Assembly: GCA_965263045.1 (NCBI GenBank)
Contig: CBDHGK010000041.1
Span: 5,580,001 to 5,644,000 of the forward strand
Source: G963664115 sp965263045
GTDB lineage: Bacteria > Acidobacteriota > Terriglobia > 20CM-2-55-15
DNA: 64,000 nucleotides
Reading direction: 5' to 3'
The notes under the pieces: generated by a model
What the model was told of the DNA's origin: nothing
Seen by the model: the letters and a program-made list of their open reading frames with translations, nothing else
Databases searched by the model: none
Position numbers and translations under genes: made by a program
Shown: in pieces, positions 27,047 to 35,594 of the stretch
Layout: every line of letters starts with the position of its first letter
How positions within the stretch are numbered: position 1 is the first letter of the stretch

Positions 27047-28462
27047 ATGACGACAGAGTGTAACCAAACCACGTTTGAATTTCACGGACTTAATCAACGA
27101 AAAGTGAAGGCTCGATTCGACGGAGGGAAGATCACTTCCGACGCGGGTGTCCTGCTGTTGCGGGAGGTCGAAAAACGGACCGGGTTGATCGATGGACTGG
27201 CCGAATGTTTCGCCGATCACCGGGACCCGCGATTGATCGAGCACACGGTGAAAGAATTGATTGGGCAACGGGTGTATGGCCTGTGTCTGGGATATGAAGA
27301 CCTGAACGATCACGACCAACTACGCACCGATCCGATGCTGGCCGTGGCGGTGGATAAGGCCGATCCGCTGGGAGGCAACCGACGGCAGGCCAGCGACCGG
27401 GGAAAGGCTCTGGCGGCCAAGTGCACACTGAATCGGCTGGAGTTGACTGGGGCTGAAGTCGGCGGGGAGGAGCGATACAAGAAGATTGCGATGGATACGG
27501 ACCAGGTCGACCGCTGGATGGTCGATGCCTTCATCGCAGCCTTTGAATCGGCGCCTGAAGAAATCATTCTGGACCTCGATGCCACCGACGATCCGATCCA
27601 CGGGCAACAAGAGGGACGATTCTTTCATGGCTACTACGGCAACTACTGTTATCTGCCGTTGTACATCTTCTCGGGTGAGCATCTGCTGTGCGCCCGATTA
27701 CGGCGCTCCAATATCGATGGCGCGGCCGGATCGGTTGAGGAACTGACCCGCATCATCGGACAGATCCGGAAGAGCTGGCCGGATGTGTCGATCATCGTCC
27801 GTGGAGACTCCGGCTTCTGCAGAGATGACTTACTGACCTGGTGTGAATCCCATCAGGTGGATTACGTGGTGGGATTGGCCAAGAACGAGCGACTCAAGAA
27901 GGATATCGCTGAAGCCATGGCTCAGGCGAAATCGGAGTTCGAATCCACCGGTCAATCGGCACGGGTATTTAAGGACTTCCGCTATCGCACACGAGACAGT
28001 TGGAGCCAACAACGGCGCGTCGTGGGCAAGGCGGAGGTTCTGGGCAAGGGCGCCAATCCCCGATTCATCGTCACATCGCTGTCACCAGAACGTTGGGAGG
28101 CCCGTGCGCTATACGAGGATCTCTACTGTGCGCGCGGCGACATGGAGAACCGGATCAAAGAGCAACAACTGGATCTGTTTGCCGACCGCACCAGCGCGTC
28201 CACCATGCGCGCCAATCAACTCCGACTCTATCTGTCTTCGGCCGCCTACATGATCATGCATGCACTGCGCCGACTCGGACTCCACAATACCGAACTGGCG
28301 CGGGCTCAATGCGGCACGATCCGGCTGAAGCTGCTCAAGATCGGTGCCCGAATCCGGTTCACGGTCCGCAACGTCTGGGTGTCGATGGCTGAAGCCTGTC
28401 CCTACGCCGAAGTCTTCACCGCCGTTGTGCGCAACCTACAGGCGATGCCACTGCGATGCTGA
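27047..28462 (+). CDS. IS1380-family transposase
   Basis: 471 residues. The N-terminal G-G-K-I-T-S-D-A-G-V-L-L-L-R-E and H-T-V-K-E-L-I-G-Q-R-V-Y-G-L-C-L-G-Y-E-D segments are signatures of the IS1380 DDE group (DDE_Tnp_1_4). The catalytic acids are expected at D-L-D-A-T-D (near residue 182), R-G-D-S-G-F-C (near residue 252) and E-N-R-I-K-E-Q-Q (near residue 366). The reading frame is intact, so it may be active. Terminal inverted repeats could not be placed with confidence; the element probably runs from just right of 26956 to shortly after 28465. It inserts into the polysaccharide locus beside the palindromic repeat. Confidence 0.92.
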   Translation: MTTECNQTTFEFHGLNQRKVKARFDGGKITSDAGVLLLREVEKRTGLIDGLAECFADHRDPRLIEHTVKELIGQRVYGLCLGYEDLNDHDQLRTDPMLAVAVDKADPLGGNRRQASDRGKALAAKCTLNRLELTGAEVGGEERYKKIAMDTDQVDRWMVDAFIAAFESAPEEIILDLDATDDPIHGQQEGRFFHGYYGNYCYLPLYIFSGEHLLCARLRRSNIDGAAGSVEELTRIIGQIRKSWPDVSIIVRGDSGFCRDDLLTWCESHQVDYVVGLAKNERLKKDIAEAMAQAKSEFESTGQSARVFKDFRYRTRDSWSQQRRVVGKAEVLGKGANPRFIVTSLSPERWEARALYEDLYCARGDMENRIKEQQLDLFADRTSASTMRANQLRLYLSSAAYMIMHALRRLGLHNTELARAQCGTIRLKLLKIGARIRFTVRNVWVSMAEACPYAEVFTAVVRNLQAMPLRC

Positions 28463-28748
28463 CGCCGACGCTCCCGCTTCGTCCCTGAATTCGATTTGAT
28501 TATCCAGTCCGAGCCGAGGTGTGTCTGATTGCGGCCAACCACGCTCTCTCGAGCACGAAAATCCCCTTTTCATGTCGCCAAAACCTTCTCGCTTCACCCG
28601 AAGACCCTCCCCCACACCCCATCTCGCGTCCGCCGATGAGTCTTTCATGCAAAATCGCGATCAAGCGTCGCTTGGTGATCCATGCGGGCTAGGAGTCTGC
28701 GCGGCAGAGGCTGAATAACTCGGATTTGTGACGATTCGAGAGCGTCTT

Positions 28749-30421
28749 TGTAGGAGAGCCGCCCGATTTTCCCAACATGGGCAGCTCCGAGCTGTGGGGA
28801 CTCGATCCGTTGGTCCTGTGGAGAGCGTTATGGGTCCCGGTGATGCGGATTAAGCCCATTCGATCTTCCCGTTCATCCGTCGTAAGTTCACTGCCAGAGC
28901 CACCAGGCTCCATTCACAGGTGACGTTGTCCAAGCCTCGCAAACTGAACTGTCGGAATCCCAGCACCGACTTGATCCACCCGAACGGCGGCTCACCGATG
29001 TGCTTTCTGGCCCGGTAGCGATCACGCCCCGTCTGGCTTTTCATCTTTCGGACCATGCGGCCCAGGGCCGTGCTTTCGGGTTGGAGTGGGGCCGTGGCGA
29101 GATCTTTCTCACGACCCATCGGAACGTACCCATCTATTTGACGTTGTTCCAGCATTCGCAGATTCGACTCGGATCGGTATCCAGCATCCGCGAGCACCCG
29201 GTCTGGACGCTCCGACAGATTCGTGTTCAACTCATCCAGAGTCGGTCCCAACTGCCCGGTATCTGAAGCATTGTTGCTCACCGTTGTGGCGACGATGATT
29301 CGGGCCTCCGCGTCCACGACCGCCTGCGCGTTGTAGCATTGTTGGAACCCGTCGGCCGAGGTCTTCATGATCCGGCTTTCCGGGTCGGTGAAATTGTCTT
29401 GGGCCTTCCCCTTGGGTTCACCCCTCGGGCGTTTGAATGGTTTGCCCTTCTTTCCGCTTCCCGGTTTGTCGTCTCCAGGCTTCCTTTCCGCTTCCTGGTC
29501 TGCCGCCATCTGACGTTCTTCGAGTCGCTTCATCGCCGTCTGGATTGTGGCCAGCCGCTTCGTGCGGGTCGCCAACCCGTCGGGCAGTTCGTCACCGCGC
29601 CGGTCCTTGCCGTAACGTTGGTCTTCTTCCTCATCGGTCGCCGTGGCCCGGTTCAACAGATCCCGAATCTGTTCGCCCAATTCGGTCTCCTGCTTTCTCA
29701 TGCGTTCATAGCTCATCGCTTTGCGTTTGCTCGCATTGGCTCGCATCTTCGTCCCGTCCACCGCCACCGTTCCCATCTTCACCAGCCCGGCTTCCCGCCC
29801 CATCCTCACCACTTGCACAAATAAGTTCCCGAACTCTTCAAGATGCAGTTTTCGAAAATCCGAGATCGTTCGGTGCGCGGGAAAGTTCTCCGCTCCCAAC
29901 ATCCGGAACGCCACATCTTCGGTCATCTTCGCTGCAATCTTCCGTGACGAAAACACTCCCGTCGCGTACCCGTAGATCATCACCTTCACCATCATCCGCG
30001 GATCGAAGGCCTGATTGCCCGGCCCGTCCGTTCCATACCTCTGTTCGAACGCGCTCAAATCCATCGCATCCACGGCGTCCGATATGAAGTACGACAGGTG
30101 ATCTTCAGCCAGCCAATCTCTCAATGATGGAGGCATCAGCAGGCTCTGTTCTGGAATATACGTTCGGTAAGTTCGTGGCATGTCCTATCTTCGATCCTTT
30201 TCTGCCCATTTCTGGTCCTTCTGCCGCGCAGACTCCTAGGGGCCAGCCACTGGCTGTCGGCGGACGCTTTGCCGACCATTTGCGCACGGCCAATAGGAGA
30301 GTTGTGAGATGGGTCGAGCTTTGTCCCACGACCGGGGAGCGGACCGATCATCAAAGATCGCACTGTGGCGAAGTCGTATCCACATCCACTTTCGGGCTCG
30401 GGTGACCCTCCCGTTCCTACA
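28749..30421 (-). mobile_element. IS1182-family insertion sequence
   Basis: The boundaries are set by short inverted ends TGTAGGA (28749-28755) and TCCTACA (30415-30421), which enclose 1,673 bases with a single transposase on the - strand; this size is normal for the family. Inner matches of the ends are modest, so a few bases of uncertainty remain. No target duplication was confirmed. Confidence 0.55.
28850..30181 (-). CDS. IS1182-family transposase
   Basis: 443 residues. The N-terminus Y-R-T-Y-I-P-E-Q-S-L-L-M-P-P-S-L-R-D-W and F-D-P-R-M-M-V-K-V-M-I-Y-G-Y (DUF772-type domain) are diagnostic of IS1182/IS5-like transposases. The catalytic DDE domain includes A-V-D-G-T-K-M-R-A-N-A-S near residue 142, N-A-Q-A-V-V-D near residue 285 and A-D-A-G-Y-R-S-E near residue 329. 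A charged linker of about 60 residues rich in Lys, Gly and Pro separates the acids. The C-terminal H-I-G-E-P-P-F-G-W-I-K motif is also conserved. The frame is intact. It is transcribed opposite to all the surrounding glycan genes. Confidence 0.93.
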   Translation of the reverse strand: MPRTYRTYIPEQSLLMPPSLRDWLAEDHLSYFISDAVDAMDLSAFEQRYGTDGPGNQAFDPRMMVKVMIYGYATGVFSSRKIAAKMTEDVAFRMLGAENFPAHRTISDFRKLHLEEFGNLFVQVVRMGREAGLVKMGTVAVDGTKMRANASKRKAMSYERMRKQETELGEQIRDLLNRATATDEEEDQRYGKDRRGDELPDGLATRTKRLATIQTAMKRLEERQMAADQEAERKPGDDKPGSGKKGKPFKRPRGEPKGKAQDNFTDPESRIMKTSADGFQQCYNAQAVVDAEARIIVATTVSNNASDTGQLGPTLDELNTNLSERPDRVLADAGYRSESNLRMLEQRQIDGYVPMGREKDLATAPLQPESTALGRMVRKMKSQTGRDRYRARKHIGEPPFGWIKSVLGFRQFSLRGLDNVTCEWSLVALAVNLRRMNGKIEWA

Positions 30422-31036
30422 AGCGCATCAGGCGCCAAACAATACTGCTCGGGAATGTCCGTCCCGTCACCGCTGGCTCAATCCCAAAATACGACCTCGT
30501 TCCGTTTCCGACATCAGCTGTTTCGGCCACCGTCGTCAGTCTTGACAATCCACGCAAGAGGATTTCTCCCCGTAACTTGTTGTGGCGCAATAATTTGTCC
30601 CGAAGCCGCAGAATTGGCTTCATAACATGTCGGCGTAGGTTACAACTTGCCGCGAGTCGAGATCGGACACGTAAAATATTGAAATAATTATGTTTATTTT
30701 ATTTCCGATTGTCTTTTGATGCGTTCTGCCCGACCAAGTGCCCGATTTGGTTACACATCTGGATTTCGCGGTGGCCATCGCGTGCCCATTCCTACGGCCA
30801 GGCTCTATGACGAGTCGGGACTAAACCATTTAGAATGAATGTTTAAAAGGTTAATGTATGGTTCGACAGTAAGCTCTGTAGGGAATGGCCAACGACGTGC
30901 TCAATGATGCATATGAACGCTTGGTACGAGCGTACGAAGCCCGATGTCTTGCCGAACGACCCAGTTGGTCACCAGCGTCGGGGTTGCTTCAGAATCTGCA
31001 AACCAAGATTACTTTGTGCCGTCTGAGGACTCCGTA
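30422..31036. other. Non-coding region right of the IS1182 element
   Basis: No credible gene. Around 30675-30720 there is an AT-rich run of about 45 bases in otherwise GC-rich sequence, which could be a promoter or a horizontally acquired scrap. Confidence 0.4.
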
Positions 31037-31342
31037 ATGTACAGCAAAGAACCCGATACCAATTGGAAGAACGGCAACAAGATTCAGAATGGTATTCAGG
31101 ATCGGAAACCCTCTCCCGAACAGGTAGACGTCGTCCTCATCGAAGAATTCGTATTGCTCCAGGCACAAGACTACGTCCGAGCGTGCGAACGCTGTGATGC
31201 GACTTCGACCATCACCTTTGATTATCTGCTCGATGAGTTGAGCGGCTGTGATCCTGCGCGAACCGAGTATCTCATGCGTCGCCCCGTGAAATGCATGCGT
31301 TGCGACGGGCAGATTACCGAAAAGACCCTCATCGTCGCATAA
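31037..31342 (+). CDS. Small double-CxxC (zinc-ribbon-like) protein
   Basis: 101 residues. Two CxxC pairs, A-C-E-R-C-D near residue 54 and K-C-M-R-C-D near residue 86, are spaced as in zinc-ribbon proteins, and the end D-G-Q-I-T-E-K-T-L-I-V is a conserved tail in a widespread uncharacterised family that I associate with Acidobacteriota. The middle Y-L-L-D-E-L-S-G-C-D-P-A segment also fits. The start ATG 31037 has GAGGA seven bases upstream. It probably binds zinc in the cytoplasm. It lies in the mobile island without an operon partner. Confidence 0.7.
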   Translation: MYSKEPDTNWKNGNKIQNGIQDRKPSPEQVDVVLIEEFVLLQAQDYVRACERCDATSTITFDYLLDELSGCDPARTEYLMRRPVKCMRCDGQITEKTLIVA

Positions 31343-31931
31343 CGGATTCCCCGCCAGCATCCAGAATCGTCCCGGTTGGATCCCGTGGCGTCCTGTCAGG
31401 GCCTAATCACCTGCACGAATCGCCGCAAAACAGGTTGTCCCGGGCCCCGGTAACCCTCCGTTCGCTCCGACACTCGGAACGCCCGTGTGCGTTGTGACCG
31501 CAACTGATGTGTCTCGATATGAAACTGATTCAGCATGTGGCAAGGGCAGGTGACCGGCAATCGAATCGGGGCCGGGTCGGAGGTGACCCGGCGGACTGTT
31601 TCGATGCACCCATGACGGACGCAAGGTCTCAACCATACGGACATTGCTTCGACGTACAGATGCCGATACACGTGTCTTTCTAACCCGCGCATCTCATGAG
31701 TGATCGTCGCGAAGCCCGCCGGGCCACTTGATGGTCTGATTGAAAAGAGACGCCGCAGATACAAGTTGCGCGCCGCGGTCTTTGTCCGGCCTTGAGTCAG
31801 ACGGTCCCGATGAAAAACCAGCGCCCTCGGCCTCGGTTTCAATCCTCGGTGCCCGCGCCTCACTTCGCGCCCGCCAGCCGAAGATCACTCCGCGCGGCCT
31901 GTTAGATTTATGCCACTAATGCCATGGGCAG
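31343..31931. other. Non-coding region with a decayed palindromic-repeat fragment
   Basis: No gene was recognised. Open frames on the - strand here lack domain signals and have ordinary shadow composition. The right part holds a repeat fragment, listed separately. Confidence 0.4.
31800..31915 (-). repeat. Decayed fragment of the ~310-bp palindromic repeat (left-arm type)
   Basis: Words CCTCACTTCGCGCC, GATGAAAAACCA and CGCGCGGCC occur in the same order as in the inverted copy at 32511-32816. The terminal part has decayed. Confidence 0.5.
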
Positions 31932-32213
31932 CTATTGAAGTTCCATCCGACCCCGCTCAACCTCCACACACACGGTGCAATTGCAACGTTCCCCCAGCCC
32001 GAGATGGTAGTTCCAAATTATCTTCTGAAGATCTGCGATTACTTCACAGGTGCGGAGGTCGTCCGCTAACAGCTGATCGAGGGCCTTCTGCGTGATGGCC
32101 AATTTCGACTCAAGGGTTGCGATCAGGTCACCGGCAGCCGCGAGGTCGGTTTGTAATTGATGTCGGGTTTTCAAGTCAGCTAGTGGGCCACGACCGTCGA
32201 AATGGTGCGTCAT
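31932..32213 (-). CDS. Possible small coiled-coil protein with CxCxxC end
   Basis: 93 residues from ATG 32213. Residues ~15-65 form a heptad-like pattern (L-Q-T-D-L-A-A-A-G-D-L-I-A-T-L and A-L-D-Q-L-L-A-D-D-L) typical of a coiled coil, and the end R-C-N-C-T-V-C-V-E-V could bind metal. Composition looks coding, unlike the overlapping frames. I see no Shine-Dalgarno and recognise no family. It may be a real orphan gene of the island or a remnant; the frame stays open further upstream to 32471. Confidence 0.4.
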   Translation of the reverse strand: MTHHFDGRGPLADLKTRHQLQTDLAAAGDLIATLESKLAITQKALDQLLADDLRTCEVIADLQKIIWNYHLGLGERCNCTVCVEVERGRMELQ

Positions 32214-32510
32214 TGGTTTCGAGTCGAGGCGGATGTATTTTCCATCGAGATTCGGAAAAAGGCAAGCAACCCTCGATAAATAGACCCCCAGATACTGAGG
32301 GAACGGGCGTATCCGGGAGGCACAAATAAGTGGAGACCGCGCGGTTGCGACCCGGACCGTCGCTATCGAATTCTCGGTATCCCCCGACCCGCCAGTGACA
32401 CGGCCATCGAACACAGCGCACACAAACATAATCTGTGGATTCCGACAATGGCTCAGTCGGTCTGTAACCACACACCTGAGTTTTGACGCGTATCCTCAGC
32501 ACTGAGACCC
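32214..32510. other. Non-coding spacer
   Basis: About 300 bases with no recognised gene or site between the possible coiled-coil gene and repeat copy B. Confidence 0.35.
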
Positions 32511-32816
32511 TTAGCAGCCCGAGGCAGAAGTCTCGCGGGCCGCGTTACGGCCAAACGGGGCCGGATTCTAGGAGGCGACGACGCTGCAATGCTCATTCAT
32601 TGCGAGGAGTTGGCGACAAACGAAGACGGCCCCGTTTCGCCGTAACCCTGTGGGCGCAGGGGGGCCACCGACGTTTCAAACGGAGGCTGCAGGCGCCCCC
32701 CAGGCTTTGTCGCTCGTCGGTCACGATGTAAAACCATCGTTCCGCTCCTCACTTCGCGCCTGCATCCGGAAGACCCCTGCGCGCGGCCCGCGAGACTTCT
32801 GCCACGGGCTGCTAGC
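32511..32816 (-). repeat. ~306-bp palindromic repeat element, copy B (inverted relative to copy A)
   Basis: The whole sequence reads as the reverse complement of 26644-26955 with scattered differences, including the inner hairpin arms GGCCAAACGGGGCC and GGCCCCGTTTCGCC. Ends resemble TTAGCAGCCCG (left) and CGGGCTGCTAGC (right). The two copies bracket 5.5 kb containing the IS1380 and IS1182 elements and the double-CxxC gene. Confidence 0.85.
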
Positions 32817-33286
32817 ATGCACCGGGGAGTGTCAGACCGGACCTGCTGACCAAGGGGTCTTGCATTGCCAGACGATTAACGCCCTGCTCGGGTAATTGAG
32901 GCGACGCAAATGCATTGAAGAAATGCGGGGCAGTCGGACCACAACGATTGAAGCTCGACCGATTAGCCAGGTGAATGTTGCCCACTGCCATTGCGCCTGC
33001 CGCAGAAAACGTGCGATCTCGCTCTCACAGATCAGGACGGGCTTTCAGATCCGTTCAGGCTATTGGCCAAGAAGATTCCCCTGTGGGTCACGGACAGTGG
33101 CGATCGCCAGCCGATGGACTTGTGGCGCTTGATGTGAGCCTTTACACTTTATAGAACGAGCGTTAGATTCGCCTTGACATGTGAATGGCCCGAAGTGAGG
33201 CTTGATCGTATTAATTTATTCGACGCCTCTATCAGGTCAGTTTGTTCAACGCGCAGTTGGACACCAGCCACCTGAATTAAAGGAAA
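32817..33286. other. Non-coding region before the HTH gene
   Basis: About 470 bases without a credible gene. A TTGACA at 33174 has no good -10 partner. Confidence 0.35.
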
Positions 33287-33517
33287 ATGAAGCCCATGGC
33301 CCATCGACAAGGATGTCCGTTCTCCGATTATGAAGTGCAAAAGATTATTTCATTGTTGAAAAACACCAACCTCTGCATGGCTGATATCGCACGGGCGATG
33401 GGCTGCGTCCGAAGTTCGGTATGTCGGATCAACAAGAAGTACACCGTACGTTGCTCTAAGGCCGCTAGCGTAGGGAGACAGAAAGATAGCCGAGAGCTCT
33501 CCAATTCCAGGGTTTAG
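33287..33517 (+). CDS. Small helix-turn-helix protein
   Basis: 76 residues. Residues ~14-50 form a helix-turn-helix of the homeodomain-like/resolvase type: F-S-D-Y-E-V-Q-K-I-I-S-L-L then D-I-A-R-A-M-G-C-V-R-S-S-V-C-R-I. The pattern resembles the N-terminal HTH of transposases and of small transcription regulators. AGGA directly precedes ATG 33287; ATG 33296 has better spacing and may be the real start. The basic tail ends with many Ser residues. It could be a free regulator or a broken transposase N-terminus in the island. Confidence 0.6.
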   Translation: MKPMAHRQGCPFSDYEVQKIISLLKNTNLCMADIARAMGCVRSSVCRINKKYTVRCSKAASVGRQKDSRELSNSRV

Positions 33518-34168
33518 TGATATCGAACCCGTTCGATAAGGCTCAGAATCCCTTCCAGCTCAGTTCGAACTCCACGCGCACATTGAACTAAGAATCGACA
33601 GTCGGTCCGCGGTGGTATCTGCGTCATCCCCTGGAGCCCGGCGAATTTTCTCTCGTCCTGAGTCGGTCGGCAAACGGTCCCTCAGACTTAGACCGGCCCG
33701 TCTTCACTCCCAGACCAGGGGTGTGATGCGATTCTCAGTCGAAACAAGTTTGCAAGGAAGGCCATTTACACGCCCACCGCATACATCCCCCTGGAGCCTC
33801 CGGAGTGGCGATTTATCCTGACGTCCTCGAAAGGAGCCTAACCCGGATTCTACTCGGACGCACTGTCGGGAGCCGTAACCGGCGGAACCGAAGCACGCCA
33901 AAATTCACTGACGATCGAGGGCATCAATGTAGCAATGGAGAAGAGTTGTGCGGAATTGAACGTAAGAGCAATCCCCTGTCTGAGAATCCCTGGTCGACAG
34001 GCCGAGAACTACACGTGGCGTGACCGTCGGAATGATCCCTCTACTGCTGCTGAGGGTGTCAATCGAAGGTATCGGTATTTCAAGGAAATCTGAGCGGAGA
34101 TCAAGCGAACACACGCGCGGCGGGAATCGCGGGCTTTTTCGAGGCGAAGGCACAGGTTGAGAATGTGT
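33518..34168. other. Non-coding region left of the IS256 element
   Basis: About 650 bases in which I see no gene, promoter or repeat. Confidence 0.35.
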
Positions 34169-35594
34169 GCCAATCTTAGTTGGAAATTGAAACGGCTCCA
34201 AACCCCATGGTTTGATGGTATTGGAAGAAACAACATCAAGCCTGTAAGAGAAAGGAGCCGAGATGAGGAGTCTGTTACGTTCGGTAAAGAAACGCAAGAA
34301 GTCGCGTGTGCTGGGTGAGGTCGAGGTCCTGAGCCGGGAGGAATACTCGGGACTGGAATTGGACTCGAAGGTGGAGATGATTCGGGCGTTGATCCCACTG
34401 GGGTTGATGCACGTGGAGGAGTTGCTCGACGAGGAAGTGAAGTCGTTGGCGGGTGAGCGATACGCACGAAAGGAGGCGGCGTTGCGGGGCCGGCGACACG
34501 GGAGCAATCCGGGGACCGTGGGGCTGGGTGGCCAGCGGGTGCCGGTTCGGGTGCCTCGAGTGCGCAGCGTGGCGGGCGGGGAGATTCCGCTTCGGACCTA
34601 CGAGGAACTCAGTCCGGGTGGCGCGGTGAACGAGCTACTGCTCAGACGTGTGCTGTATGGGATCTCCTGCCGGAACTATGAATCGGCCGCTGAAGCGATT
34701 CCGGGAGCGATCGGACTGTCGAGTTCGACGGTGTCTCGAGGATTCGTCCAGGCGAGTGCCGCGAAACTTCGGGAGATGCAGGAGCGGGATCTGAGTGGCG
34801 AGGACGTCGTGGCGATCTTCCTGGACGGGAAGGCGTTTGCCGACGCCCTGATGGTAGTGGCCCTGGGCGTCACGCTTTCGGGCGACAAACGCTTCTTGGG
34901 CTTCGTGGAGACCGACACGGAGAACGAGCAAGTGCTGACTCCGTTTCTCCGTTCGTTGATGGAGCGGGGCCTGGACATCTCTGAAGGCGTGCTAGTGATT
35001 GTCGACGGCGGCAAAGGTCTGCGGGCGGCGGTCAAGAAGGCATTCAGGAATCGAGCCCTGGTCCAACGCTGCCAATGGCACAAACGCGAGAACGTCGTGA
35101 GATACCTATCGAAGACCGAGCAAGCCGTGTGGCGACGCCGGCTGCAGCGGGCCTACGAGCGCCCGGAGTACGACGAAGCTCGGGCGGCGCTCGGAGAGCT
35201 CCATGGAGAGCTCGAGGAGCGAAACCAATCGGGGGCTGCGAGCCTTGAGGAAGGCCTGGAAGAGACCCTCACGTTGCATCGGCTCGGCGTGTACGGGGTC
35301 TTGGGCCGTTCGTTCAAGACGACGAATTGCCTGGAATCGGTCAATGCCCTTGTCGAGGAAAGGTGTGCGAAGGTCGATCATTGGAAGAACTCGAGTCAGC
35401 GGCAACGCTGGTTGGCGACGGCGCTCATCGACATCGAACCGCGCCTGAGGAAGGTGATCGGCTACCGTCATCTTCCAAAGCTCCGCGAAGCCCTCCAGCG
35501 AGAGCTGAAAATTGAGGCGAAGACGTCGACGAGATCGAAGAAGAAGGTTGCATGACCCATCGTGAGCCGTGGAGAGTTTCAACTAAGAATGGGC
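34169..35594 (+). mobile_element. IS256-family insertion sequence
   Basis: Imperfect terminal inverted repeats of ~30 bases were found: left 34169-34200 starting GCCAATCTTAGTTGGAAA and right 35561-35594, which reads GCCCATTCTTAGTTGAAA on the - strand; both continue into an ACGGCTC motif. The 1,426-base length and single transposase gene suit the family. Target duplication was not confirmed. Confidence 0.78.
34263..35555 (+). CDS. IS256-family (Mutator) transposase
   Basis: 430 residues. The Transposase_mut domain includes R-V-P-R-V-R near residue 97, the first catalytic Asp in I-F-L-D-G-K-A-F near residue 189, G-F-V-E-T-D-T-E near residue 217, the second Asp in V-I-V-D-G-G-K-G-L near residue 245 and the conserved R-C-Q-W-H-K-R-E-N near residue 268. 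The distal Glu lies in T-N-C-L-E-S-V-N near residue 360. The frame is intact and of near-normal length. The divergent N-terminus (S-V-K-K-R-K-K-S-R) is basic. ATG 34263 follows AAAGGAG. Confidence 0.94.
   Translation: MRSLLRSVKKRKKSRVLGEVEVLSREEYSGLELDSKVEMIRALIPLGLMHVEELLDEEVKSLAGERYARKEAALRGRRHGSNPGTVGLGGQRVPVRVPRVRSVAGGEIPLRTYEELSPGGAVNELLLRRVLYGISCRNYESAAEAIPGAIGLSSSTVSRGFVQASAAKLREMQERDLSGEDVVAIFLDGKAFADALMVVALGVTLSGDKRFLGFVETDTENEQVLTPFLRSLMERGLDISEGVLVIVDGGKGLRAAVKKAFRNRALVQRCQWHKRENVVRYLSKTEQAVWRRRLQRAYERPEYDEARAALGELHGELEERNQSGAASLEEGLEETLTLHRLGVYGVLGRSFKTTNCLESVNALVEERCAKVDHWKNSSQRQRWLATALIDIEPRLRKVIGYRHLPKLREALQRELKIEAKTSTRSKKKVA

Noticed and set aside
31396..31863. 155-codon open frame on the - strand
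   Set aside because: Arg/Pro-rich shadow composition and overlap with a decayed repeat.
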